The translations under genes were made by a program, and so were the position numbers. This document shows, piece after piece, positions 23,440 to 31,504 of a stretch of DNA of 64,000 nucleotides. The notes under the pieces were generated by a model. The model did not search any database. It was not told where the DNA came from and was given only the letters and a program-made list of their open reading frames with translations. Location: positions 62,001 to 126,000 of the forward strand of contig NZ_JAFKCS010000006.1 in assembly GCF_017255015.1 (NCBI RefSeq), read 5' to 3'. The stretch comes from Bowmanella yangjiangensis (GTDB taxonomy: Bacteria; Pseudomonadota; Gammaproteobacteria; Enterobacterales; Alteromonadaceae). Each line of letters starts with the position of its first letter. The stretch's first letter is position 1.

Positions 23440-24958
23440 ATCGAGGATAGCGAGCGGATTGCTGGCCCGGTAATGCCGAGCGGATAAACTCTCGCAAGTC
23501 CTGATTAGAGGCTTTTAAGTCTTCACGGCGCAAGTACATCATATGCCCACTGCGATAGCCCTTGAAGCTCAATCGTTCTTTCATCTTACCGCTGGGGTCC
23601 AGATGCCACATATTGTACTTGGCATCAAAATAATTGGTGGCACCATCGTAATAGCCGGATTGGATCAACACTTTCAGATAAGGGTTCTGTGCCATGGCCA
23701 AACGCAGGTTCTCACCGGTCTTGTTATCACTGCGATCCCAGGGATGTACCGGACCGAACATGTTGTATTTAATGTCGGTTTTATAGTTCAGCTCTTCACG
23801 CAGGTAATAATTGATGGCCGGAGTAAAGGAATGCAACCAGGACGTCAGCTCTGCCCAGTAATCCGGCTTATCACCCACGTCCTTTTCATCTATGCCCAGG
23901 TAGCGGCTGTCCAAACGCCCCACTGTCTTGCCCTCGTCGCGCAGCAGTTCTTTCCAGTAGAATGCCGTACTGACATCCAGGTTGCTTTGCGCTATGACCT
24001 GGGGATTTAAGCCCGAATAACGCGCCATCTGAGCAATAACGGCCTGTTTCTCTGCCGCATCAATAAAGCTGCCTTTGCTAAGCGCAGGGATCAGCTTATT
24101 CAAGGTAAATTCTTCCACTTGCGGTAGCAGCGCATCCAAATCCAGTGCCTGCAGCTCTTTATCCAGTTTGCCATGATGCCAGGCGGTCGCAGCAAAATAG
24201 GGTAAACGGTTCGCCGCCTTCACCGGGCCGTCACGTTCAATACCAATATCCGTAGGCGACACCAAAATCACCCCATTTAAATACATCCACTGGTTATTTT
24301 GCAGAGCCAGCGCCAGGCCGGACACCCGAGTGGTACCATAGCTCTCGCCAATCAGGAATTTGGGCGATAACCAGCGGTTGTTGCGGGTAACAAAGGTATT
24401 CACCCACTCAGCCAGGTATTTGATGTCGGCATTAACCCCAAAAAACTGCTCTTTTTGCTTATCTTTGGCGGGCATTTTGCCATCAGTGTCTTTCAGTACG
24501 CGGCTGTAACCGGTGTTCACTGGATTCACAAACACAATATCCGCCACATCCAGGATCGAATAGGGGTTTGTATCTATGCCATAAGGCTGGACCGGGTAGC
24601 CTTCGTCATCAATTTTCAAAATACGCGGACCGGTGTAGGCAATATGCATCCATACCGACGCTGAGCCGGGGCCACCATTAAAGGAAATCACTAAAGGCCG
24701 GGATGCCTGGTCTTTAACATCGGTGCGTTGATAGTAAGTGTAAAACAAGGTGGCAATAGCTTTGCCTTCGTCATCCCACACAGGCTGAGTGCCGGTTGTG
24801 GCTGAGTAAGCCACCCGTTGCCCTTCAATCTGGGTTTTATGTTCGGTGACCACTTTGTGGTCAACTTCAATTTCACGGTTATTGGCTTGTGCCAACTGAC
24901 TGAAGATCAGGGTGCAGAGCAGTATGGCCGGTGTTGCTAGTTTTCTGGTTGCTAACAT
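23438..24958 (-). CDS. S10 family serine carboxypeptidase, exported
   Basis: The 506-residue product has a signal peptide ending near LAQA (residue 25). The alpha/beta-hydrolase core shows NGGPGSASVWM (oxyanion region, residues 94-104), the nucleophile S206 in LIGESYGTTR, an Asp in SGYYDGATNYFD and the final His in YRSGHMMYLR. Peptidases of this family remove C-terminal residues; bacterial members act in the periplasm or outside the cell. It is a single gene with its own terminator. The start ATG is followed by a basic stretch and a hydrophobic core typical for Sec export. Confidence 0.88.
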   Translation of the reverse strand: MLATRKLATPAILLCTLIFSQLAQANNREIEVDHKVVTEHKTQIEGQRVAYSATTGTQPVWDDEGKAIATLFYTYYQRTDVKDQASRPLVISFNGGPGSASVWMHIAYTGPRILKIDDEGYPVQPYGIDTNPYSILDVADIVFVNPVNTGYSRVLKDTDGKMPAKDKQKEQFFGVNADIKYLAEWVNTFVTRNNRWLSPKFLIGESYGTTRVSGLALALQNNQWMYLNGVILVSPTDIGIERDGPVKAANRLPYFAATAWHHGKLDKELQALDLDALLPQVEEFTLNKLIPALSKGSFIDAAEKQAVIAQMARYSGLNPQVIAQSNLDVSTAFYWKELLRDEGKTVGRLDSRYLGIDEKDVGDKPDYWAELTSWLHSFTPAINYYLREELNYKTDIKYNMFGPVHPWDRSDNKTGENLRLAMAQNPYLKVLIQSGYYDGATNYFDAKYNMWHLDPSGKMKERLSFKGYRSGHMMYLRREDLKASNQDLREFIRSALPGQQSARYPR

Positions 24959-25111
24959 AATTTTTCTTATTGCTATTTAGTAAGGGCAACTTGCCCTGGT
25001 TAACGCAGGTGAAAATGCCGCACACCTGCAGGATAAACTCATCCTAACAAGCAATACGGCATATGTCGGTGGAATTGGCCGCAATACCAATGCGACCTGT
25101 CTTAGTCTGAC

Positions 25112-25900
25112 TTAGAAATCTTCCATTACCGGCATTTGCATCTCCTGGTAGCCATCAGGTATAGCAAACACTCCTTTCGGTGCCGACTTTTGTGCAAAGC
25201 TTAGCGTGCTAATCTCGGTTTCGCCGTCTTCGTAATCTTTGATCTGCACCGGCAACAACTTTTTGTCCAATAAGTGTTGGTTCAGCATCATCTCGTCGTT
25301 ATCGCCCATTTGACTGGCAAATTCGCGCATTTTATTTAAAAAGCCAATTAAGGTCGCGAAGTCATCGTCGGCGATATCTACATCCTTAACGCTGACCACA
25401 CAGGCCTCGCTGACCAGCTCGTCGCCCCGGTTCAGGGTAATCCATTTACAGCTTTGACCATTAATTTTGTCTGACTTGCCGGTTTCGTTAAGGCTCACTT
25501 CTTGGTTAGATTTGGCACCGGGCATAAAGCCGCCCATCATCTCACGCATCTGTGCCTTTTCTTCTTCGCTCATACCTTGCATCTGCTGTTCCATCATGCT
25601 TTGCATTTGCTGCTGCATCTGGCCTATACCTTCGGCCATCTTTTGCATTTGCTCAGAATTCACATGCACATATTGCTGCTCGTCATGATTTAACGCGACA
25701 GCCAGATTCTTCTTAGTATCAAATATAAAATCTGCCTGTCCCTGCGCATTTACCGCCACAGTCTTTCCATCTGCCACATAGATTTTGGTGGTTTCAGTGC
25801 CATCCATGTCCTGGCTAACGACAGTGATCATGCTATCGGCGTTGGCGCCCAAACTGACAAGGCCCATTACCGCCAGAGCAAGTAGAGATTTGGTTTTCAT
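25112..25900 (-). CDS. Exported Met/Gln-rich protein of unknown function
   Basis: The chosen ATG has AGGAAGAAACG upstream and gives 262 residues; a longer frame to 25981 overlaps the upstream gene. A signal peptide ends near GLVSLGANA-DS. Residues about 80-125 are rich in Met and Gln (EQMQKMAEGIGQMQQQMQSM, EEKAQMREMMGG) and could bind metal or form a helix. A later part holds two Cys (GQSCKWITLN, SEACVVSV) likely disulfide-linked. It is the last gene of the MoxR-VWA-RDD set. The overall layout recalls DUF4412-type proteins, but this is unproven. Confidence 0.7.
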   Translation of the reverse strand: MKTKSLLALAVMGLVSLGANADSMITVVSQDMDGTETTKIYVADGKTVAVNAQGQADFIFDTKKNLAVALNHDEQQYVHVNSEQMQKMAEGIGQMQQQMQSMMEQQMQGMSEEEKAQMREMMGGFMPGAKSNQEVSLNETGKSDKINGQSCKWITLNRGDELVSEACVVSVKDVDIADDDFATLIGFLNKMREFASQMGDNDEMMLNQHLLDKKLLPVQIKDYEDGETEISTLSFAQKSAPKGVFAIPDGYQEMQMPVMEDF

Positions 25901-25931
25901 CGTTTCTTCCTTTTTGATGCGAATGCAGCGC

Positions 25932-27056
25932 TCAGTTTGCTGCCTGTGATTGATGTTCCAACGTGGCAACCTGCTGTTCACTCAACACTACTTTGGGTTT
26001 GCGTAAATCAACAACCAACGTTTCTGATATTTTATCCTGAATTGCCTGACGATTGGCATCCCAATATATCTGTAAAAAACCCAGCAAACCTGTTGCCACA
26101 CCGGCACCGTAGCCGCCATAGCGACCAAAGCTTTCCCATAGGTTCAAGCCCTTACCATCAAGTTTGATAACCCGAATACCCAGCAGTTTTTTGGCTGGCG
26201 TCTGGCCTTGCCACCAGGCGGTAAACACCGAAAAATAAAACGCTGCCCAACCAAAACCCAGGCCAAGATCTTCAGCCAGCCCTTTCGCCCACTTAATCAC
26301 ACTGTAGTCTTCGGCGGACTTCTGATGAATCACCTCATTAGCTCGCTCACTCGGTGCTTCATCAGCCGTCACCGAGGTATCTGCTGTTTGAGTTTCAACC
26401 TCGGCGGATTGAAACTTTTCTGTATAACGGGCCAATAAATCGGTCTCTAATTGCTTTCGCTCAGGCTTGTCCAGGCTGTCAGAGGTCGCACGCACAAACT
26501 CTTTAATTAGCTCCTTAGCGCTACTTTTAGGTAGCTCAGCGTCAGCTAAATCATCGGCCAACGCCTGACCGGCCGTTGTCCAGCAGTTCAGCGCGGGCTG
26601 ACAAACACCGCCAGCAATATCATCTTTCAAACTGGCAATACCTGTCAGATGTTTAGTGGTTAACGCCACCACCGCCAGCCCCTGGGCTGCGCTCATAACC
26701 GTTGTACTGCCGCCACTGTTTTCATCTTCAGGCGCCAGCGCCTCAAACAGCCCAAAGGCAAAAATAAACAGCATAAACAGTGAGGCGATTCTCAATGCCA
26801 GATTGCTACGGCGTTTCTCCGGGCTGCGGGCATGTAAACGACTGCTGGCATGCCAAAACATCCAACAGAACAGCGCCGCCAGGATCAAACTGTTCACTGT
26901 TGCCAGCATGGCAACCAGCAATAAGTCCAACAAGAGTGCAATACCCCGCCGGGTAGGGCTGGCGAGCGGGGTACCAAGCAGATCGTCGGCCACCTTAAAG
27001 GCATAAGGGGTAATAATTTCGCGGGTTTCTTGCTGTGTCATTACTTGTGACGGCAT
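25932..27056 (-). CDS. RDD-family membrane protein
   Basis: The 374-residue protein ends with an RDD-like domain: GFGWAAFYFSVFTAWWQGQTPAKKLLGIRVIKLDG, then RYGGYGAGVATGLLGFLQI and WDANRQAIQDKISETLVV. Two further membrane helices lie near residues 50-75 and 92-110. Between them and the RDD part is a soluble loop of about 140 residues with two Cys (GGVCQPALNCW). RDD proteins often sit beside MoxR/VWA genes, as here. The gene overlaps the upstream VWA gene by one base, so translation is coupled. Confidence 0.8.
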   Translation of the reverse strand: MPSQVMTQQETREIITPYAFKVADDLLGTPLASPTRRGIALLLDLLLVAMLATVNSLILAALFCWMFWHASSRLHARSPEKRRSNLALRIASLFMLFIFAFGLFEALAPEDENSGGSTTVMSAAQGLAVVALTTKHLTGIASLKDDIAGGVCQPALNCWTTAGQALADDLADAELPKSSAKELIKEFVRATSDSLDKPERKQLETDLLARYTEKFQSAEVETQTADTSVTADEAPSERANEVIHQKSAEDYSVIKWAKGLAEDLGLGFGWAAFYFSVFTAWWQGQTPAKKLLGIRVIKLDGKGLNLWESFGRYGGYGAGVATGLLGFLQIYWDANRQAIQDKISETLVVDLRKPKVVLSEQQVATLEHQSQAAN

Positions 27057-28231
27057 TATTGTTTTTCCTGCAATTTTTTTATAGCCTGCGTAACGCCTTC
27101 CAGCGTCATGGGGTAAAAACGCTCCCCCATTAATTGCCGCATCACATTAATAGACGCATAGTAATGCCAATACCCCTGCGGCTGCGGGCATAGCCACACG
27201 TTATGCTTAAAGTGCCCCAGCAAGCGCTGCATCCAGGTCGCACCAGGCTCTTCATTCCAGTGCTCGACACTGCCGCCGGGATAGGTAATTTCGTACGGGC
27301 CCATGGTGGCATCGCCGACAAAAATTACCTTATAGTCCGCCGCATACTTATGAATGATATCCCACACCGGCAAACGTTCATGGCGGCGCACATTATCCTG
27401 CCATACTCCTTCGTAGATACAATTATGAAAATAAAAGTATTCCAGGTGCTTAAACTCACTTCTGACTGCCGAAAAGAGCTGCTCACATAATTGAATATAT
27501 TCATCCATTGAGCCGCCCACATCAAAAAACATCAAGAGTTTCACACTGTTGTGTCGAAGCGGTTGCATATGCAAATCGAGCAACCCGGCATTTCTGGCCG
27601 TGCCGCTAATGGTCTGCGGCATATCCAACTCTTCGCTGGCACCGGTGCGGGCAAACTGACGAAGCTTACGAAGTGCCACTTTGAGGTTACGGGTGCCCAG
27701 TTCCACATCGTTGGCCAGATTACGAAACTCGCGTTTATCCCACACCTTCGCGGCGCTAAACTGACGATTGCCGTCCTGGCCAATACGCACCCCTTCAGGA
27801 TTATAGCCATAGGCGCCAAAGGGAGATGTACCGCCAGTACCAATCCATTTATTGCCCCCCTGATGACGCTTTTGCTGCTCTTGTAAGCGTTCGCGCAAGG
27901 TCTCCATCAGCTTTTCCAGCCCCCCAAGGGCCTGAATGCGGCGTTTTTCCTCTTCGCTAAAATGCCGGTCTAACTCCCTACGCAACCAGTCTTCAGGAAC
28001 CTCGGCGAATAAATCCAGGCTTTGTACGCCATCGAAATAATCGGCAAAGGCTTGATCAAACTTATCGTACTGGCTTTCGTCTTTGACCAATATAGTGCGG
28101 GCCAGGTAATAAAAGCCTTGCATATCGGCAAACACCAGACCGGCTTTTAACGCACCCAGCAAGTCCAGCAGCTCCCGTAAGCTAACCGCTAGGCCATAGG
28201 CACGCAGACGAAAGAAAAAGGTAATCAGCAT
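27056..28231 (-). CDS. VWA (CoxE-like) domain protein, MoxR partner
   Basis: The 391-residue protein has a helical N-terminal half and a VWA domain from about residue 225, with a MIDAS-like motif (LMFFDVGGSMDEYIQL) in which D-x-G-x-S is D-V-G-G-S. GDATMGPYEI follows near residue 305. MoxR ATPases are known to act with VWA proteins as chaperone-like machines that mature or regulate target complexes. The start overlaps the stop of the ATPase gene, showing tight coupling. The target is not evident; the RDD membrane protein downstream is a candidate. Confidence 0.85.
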   Translation of the reverse strand: MLITFFFRLRAYGLAVSLRELLDLLGALKAGLVFADMQGFYYLARTILVKDESQYDKFDQAFADYFDGVQSLDLFAEVPEDWLRRELDRHFSEEEKRRIQALGGLEKLMETLRERLQEQQKRHQGGNKWIGTGGTSPFGAYGYNPEGVRIGQDGNRQFSAAKVWDKREFRNLANDVELGTRNLKVALRKLRQFARTGASEELDMPQTISGTARNAGLLDLHMQPLRHNSVKLLMFFDVGGSMDEYIQLCEQLFSAVRSEFKHLEYFYFHNCIYEGVWQDNVRRHERLPVWDIIHKYAADYKVIFVGDATMGPYEITYPGGSVEHWNEEPGATWMQRLLGHFKHNVWLCPQPQGYWHYYASINVMRQLMGERFYPMTLEGVTQAIKKLQEKQ

Positions 28232-29067
28232 CAGCGTTTGGCCATAAACGCCAGCTTTTCAAACAGGTGAATGTCCTGTTCATTCTTCAGCAGCGCGCCG
28301 TAAAGCGGCGGAATACTCTGTTTTGCGTCTTTATTACGTAGCGCTTCGGGTGGAATATCTTCGGCCACCAATAATTTCAGCCAGTCAATCAATTCAGAGG
28401 TAGATGGCTTTTTCTTCAGGCCCGGCATATTACGCAGGTTAAAAAAGGACTCCAACGCCTGATTCAGCAACTCCTGTTTTAATTTAGGAAAATGCACCTC
28501 AACAATGCGGCGCATTTCTTCATGCTCAGGAAAGCGGATGTAGTGGAAAAAACAGCGGCGCAAGAAAGCGTCGGGTAGCTCCTTCTCATTGTTGGAGGTA
28601 ATAATCACCACCGGGCGCTGCCGGGCTTTAATGGTCTGGCGGGTTTCGTAAACATGAAACTCCATGCGATCTAACTCAAGCAGCAGGTCGTTGGGAAATT
28701 CAATATCCGCTTTGTCGATTTCATCAATCAGCAATACCGGTTTTTTCGGGGCTTCAAAGGCCTGCCATAGCTTGCCTTTCATTATGTAATTGCTGATGTC
28801 CTGCACTTTGGCATCGCCAAGTTGGGAGTCACGCAGCCGCGATACCGCGTCATACTCATACAAGCCTTGCTGGGCTTTGGTGGTAGACTTGATGTGCCAG
28901 GCAAACAGCTCAGTATCCAGGCTTTTCGCCACCTCTTCGGCCAGCAGGGTTTTTCCCGTACCCGGCTCTCCTTTGATCAACAACGGACGCTGTAAACAAA
29001 TGGCGGCATTAACGGCCAACTGCAATTCCTGGCTGGCGATATAGTTATCGGTACCGGTAAAGGACAT
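28231..29067 (-). CDS. MoxR-family AAA+ ATPase
   Basis: The 278-residue ATPase has Walker A GEPGTGKTLLAEE near residue 37, Walker B PVLLIDEIDKAD near 107, sensor-1 VVIITSNNEKELPDAFLRRC near 150 and the usual helical lid. It matches the MoxR group that pairs with CoxE-like VWA proteins. It is the first gene of a four-gene operon that continues with VWA, RDD and a Met-rich exported protein. The promoter should lie in the 168 bp shared with the divergent cysK gene. Confidence 0.9.
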   Translation of the reverse strand: MSFTGTDNYIASQELQLAVNAAICLQRPLLIKGEPGTGKTLLAEEVAKSLDTELFAWHIKSTTKAQQGLYEYDAVSRLRDSQLGDAKVQDISNYIMKGKLWQAFEAPKKPVLLIDEIDKADIEFPNDLLLELDRMEFHVYETRQTIKARQRPVVIITSNNEKELPDAFLRRCFFHYIRFPEHEEMRRIVEVHFPKLKQELLNQALESFFNLRNMPGLKKKPSTSELIDWLKLLVAEDIPPEALRNKDAKQSIPPLYGALLKNEQDIHLFEKLAFMAKR

Positions 29068-29235
29068 AGACTACTCTGAATGATTGTGATGATTCACAAT
29101 ATCATATAGCGAAAAAGCAGTTTGTTTTTAGTCTCAGAGCCTTAATCTATTACACATTCCCCTAAACAGGGGCAAAATTTCAGCCGGCGCCTGGGCAAAT
29201 TGACCTGAGCGACGGCCGTTACGCAAGGAATCACC

Positions 29236-30201
29236 ATGCAAGTATTTAAAGACAATTCTGAGTCCATAGGTAATACCCCGCTGGTTAAACTGAACCGCGT
29301 TACCGGCGGTAACGTGTACGCCAAAATCGAAGCCCGTAACCCGAGCTTCAGCGTAAAGTGCCGTATCGGCGCCAACATGGTATGGGATGCCGAAAAACGC
29401 GGCGTGCTGACCAAAGGTAAAGAGTTGGTCGAACCGACCAGCGGCAATACCGGTATTGCCCTGGCCTTTGTGGCGGCCTCGCGCGGTTACAAACTGACCC
29501 TGACCATGCCAAGCACCATGAGCCTGGAGCGTCGCAAACTGTTAAAAGCCCTGGGCGCCAATCTGGTACTGACCGAAGGCCCCAAAGGTATGAAAGGCGC
29601 TATCGCCAAGGCCCAGGAAATTGTTGACTCCGATCCGTCCAAGTACGTGATGCTGCAGCAATTTGATAACCCGGCTAACCCTGAAATCCATGAAAAAACC
29701 ACCGGTCCGGAAATCTGGAATGCCACTGACGGCAAAGTCGATATCTTCGTCGCGGGCGTAGGTACTGGTGGTACTATCACAGGTGTCAGCCGTTATCTGA
29801 AAAACACTCAGGGTAAAGCGATATTATCTGTGGCCGTAGAGCCTACCGATTCACCTGTTATCACCCAGGCCAAAGCCGGTCAGGAATTAACCCCAGGCCC
29901 TCATAAAATTCAAGGGATTGGTGCCGGTTTTATTCCAGGTAACCTGGATCTGGACTTAGTGGACGTAGTTGAACAGGTTGGTAACGACGAAGCCATGGAA
30001 ATGGCCCATCGCCTGATGCGTGAAGAAGGTATTCTGGCCGGTATTTCCTCTGGTGCCGCGGTGGTAGCCGCCAAGCGCCTGGCCGAAAAGCCGGAAAATG
30101 CTGACAAGACCATTGTGGTTATTCTGCCAAGCTCGGCTGAACGTTACCTGTCCAGCCCGCTGTTTGCCGGTACATTTACTGACGCTGAACTGGAACAGTA
30201 A
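29236..30201 (+). CDS. cysK: Cysteine synthase A (O-acetylserine sulfhydrylase)
   Basis: The 321-residue protein is close to E. coli CysK over its full length. It makes L-cysteine from O-acetylserine and sulfide with PLP. Visible are the PLP lysine K41 in [14 protein letters not shown], the substrate loop [11 protein letters not shown], the PLP phosphate loop [10 protein letters not shown] and SSGAAVVAA. It retains the CysK-type [11 protein letters not shown] segment. The start ATG follows CAAGGAATCACC. It is transcribed alone and ended by a strong terminator. Confidence 0.95.
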   Translation: MQVFKDNSESIGNTPLVKLNRVTGGNVYAKIEARNPSFSVKCRIGANMVWDAEKRGVLTKGKELVEPTSGNTGIALAFVAASRGYKLTLTMPSTMSLERRKLLKALGANLVLTEGPKGMKGAIAKAQEIVDSDPSKYVMLQQFDNPANPEIHEKTTGPEIWNATDGKVDIFVAGVGTGGTITGVSRYLKNTQGKAILSVAVEPTDSPVITQAKAGQELTPGPHKIQGIGAGFIPGNLDLDLVDVVEQVGNDEAMEMAHRLMREEGILAGISSGAAVVAAKRLAEKPENADKTIVVILPSSAERYLSSPLFAGTFTDAELEQ

Positions 30202-30218
30202 TCCTCATCAGCCTCTAA

Positions 30219-30247
30219 GAAAAAGCGCTCTCCCGAGCGCTTTTTTT
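30219..30247 (+). terminator. Rho-independent terminator of cysK
   Basis: AAAAAGCGCTC and GAGCGCTTTTTTT form a stem around a TCCC loop, with a seven-T tail on the plus strand. Confidence 0.9.
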
Positions 30248-30352
30248 ATCTGGGTATCAGGCAGCAGTCTAAGGTTAGCGCACGCAAACTTTACTTTTTG
30301 CAGGCAAGCTTGCAGACTCACAATTCCAATTACTGCCATGCACGGGAAGAAG

Positions 30353-30814
30353 ATGTTGAGAACCCTGTTAACCAGTGTTTTGCTGGCCGGCTTAGTATTA
30401 TTAAGCGGTTGCAGCGATGGGAAGAAATCTGACGGCGTGGGCCGTTACGGTATGCTCGCCAAGGGTACACCCGAGTATGCGGCCATTGAGTTTTTCGATC
30501 ATCTCTACCATGACGAAAATATGCAGGAAGTACTTAAGCTCAGTTCGCCAAAAATGGCGCGCCTGCTGAAAAACTATAAAACCAGTCGTAACTTCCAACG
30601 CCATGTTATGAACCTGACCTACCAGGAAGTGGAAATGATGGTGGACTCTGGCAACAACAAAATGCGTTCAGAGTTCTCAGATAAGGCCTCAGTAGTGATT
30701 TTCTTCACGGGTACCGATCACGGCGACAAGAAAGAGGATTTGCGTACCGTCAACCTGCTTAAAATCGGCGGTGATTGGAAAATTGACGAAATCGAAGTCG
30801 ACAAATTTATGTAA
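30353..30814 (+). CDS. Small lipoprotein, DUF4878-like fold possible
   Basis: The ATG at the chosen start, behind GGGAAGAAG, gives 153 residues with a lipoprotein signal ending LLSGC. An ATG five codons earlier is also possible; the longer open frame upstream runs into cysK and is not used. The mature part (TPEYAAIEFFDHLYHDENMQ, LKIGGDWKIDEIEVDKF) has the look of NTF2-like/DUF4878 domains that end in a W-K-I-D strand. The protein is probably periplasmic-facing. Role unknown. Confidence 0.76.
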   Translation: MLRTLLTSVLLAGLVLLSGCSDGKKSDGVGRYGMLAKGTPEYAAIEFFDHLYHDENMQEVLKLSSPKMARLLKNYKTSRNFQRHVMNLTYQEVEMMVDSGNNKMRSEFSDKASVVIFFTGTDHGDKKEDLRTVNLLKIGGDWKIDEIEVDKFM

Positions 30815-30836
30815 GGGGCCATAAGGCCCCTTTTTA
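30813..30836 (+). terminator. Rho-independent terminator
   Basis: AAGGGGCC and GGCCCCTT flank ATAA, followed by a T run. It overlaps the lipoprotein stop codon and also faces the end of the convergent DUF486 gene. Confidence 0.85.
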
Positions 30837-30841
30837 CGACA

Positions 30842-31195
30842 TCAAGCCAACTTATCGCGGAACATAAAAAACACCGCCCCCATCAGACACAAGCCTGCCC
30901 ACAGATAGTCCAACTTTAGCGGCTCCTTTAAATAAAACACCGCAAAGGGCACAAACAGGCTTAAGGTAATCACCTCCTGAATAATCTTAAGCTGCCCCAC
31001 CGACAGTACCGTATAGCCAATACGATTGGCCGGCACCTGCAACAGGTATTCAAATAAAGCGATGCCCCAACTTACCAGTGCGGCAATTAGCCAGGGCTTG
31101 CTGGTCATACCTTTGAGATGACCATACCAGGCGAAGGTCATAAACAGATTGCTGCACATCAGCAGCAGTACACAAATAACAACCGGGTTTTGCAT
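30842..31195 (-). CDS. DUF486 family small membrane protein
   Basis: The 117-residue protein has four membrane helices in the DUF486 pattern: FMTFAWYGHLKG near residue 18, SWGIALFEYLLQVPANRIGY near 45 and LKIIQEVITL near 68. The family resembles half of a DMT-type transporter; the substrate is not known. I chose the internal ATG that fits the family N-terminus rather than the longer frame. Confidence 0.85.
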   Translation of the reverse strand: MQNPVVICVLLLMCSNLFMTFAWYGHLKGMTSKPWLIAALVSWGIALFEYLLQVPANRIGYTVLSVGQLKIIQEVITLSLFVPFAVFYLKEPLKLDYLWAGLCLMGAVFFMFRDKLA

Positions 31196-31504
31196 AGAAA
31201 GAGTAGGTAAATAAAAAAGGAGCCTATTCTGCGCTCGCCCTCTGCTTTCGCCAATCACCTTGCGGCGGTATTTTTGCTATGTAAGCAGAATGCCGTATCA
31301 CCGCAATACTGATGCCTATCACCACTCTACCAGCATAAAATTCTAAGGTAGCGGAGTAACAATTTTATGAGACCTACAAGCCAACAGACAAGAGGCCTGT
31401 TGTAAATGGGACTGGCGCATCATAAATGATGCGCCATATAAAGCTGGAGCGTTAAACAAAAGCACTGAACCCGCCAGCGGCGGGTCAGCTAAATATTACA
31501 CCTA
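31196..31504. other. Intergenic stretch with a perfect hairpin and a terminator
   Basis: No gene is seen. A perfect 11-bp hairpin TGGCGCATCAT/ATGATGCGCCA lies at 31413-31436 with a two-base centre, better explained as an operator or relic repeat than a terminator. A terminator for the gamma-glutamyltransferase gene follows near its stop. The promoter of the DUF486 gene should lie at the left side. Confidence 0.5.
31462..31490 (-). terminator. Terminator of gamma-glutamyltransferase gene
   Basis: On the minus strand CTGACCCGCC and GGCGGGTTCAG pair around GCT, followed by TGCTTTTGTTT. Confidence 0.75.

Noticed and set aside
30098-30352. Long upstream extension of the small lipoprotein gene
   Set aside because: It overlaps the end of cysK and its terminator; the lipoprotein signal begins at the inner ATG.
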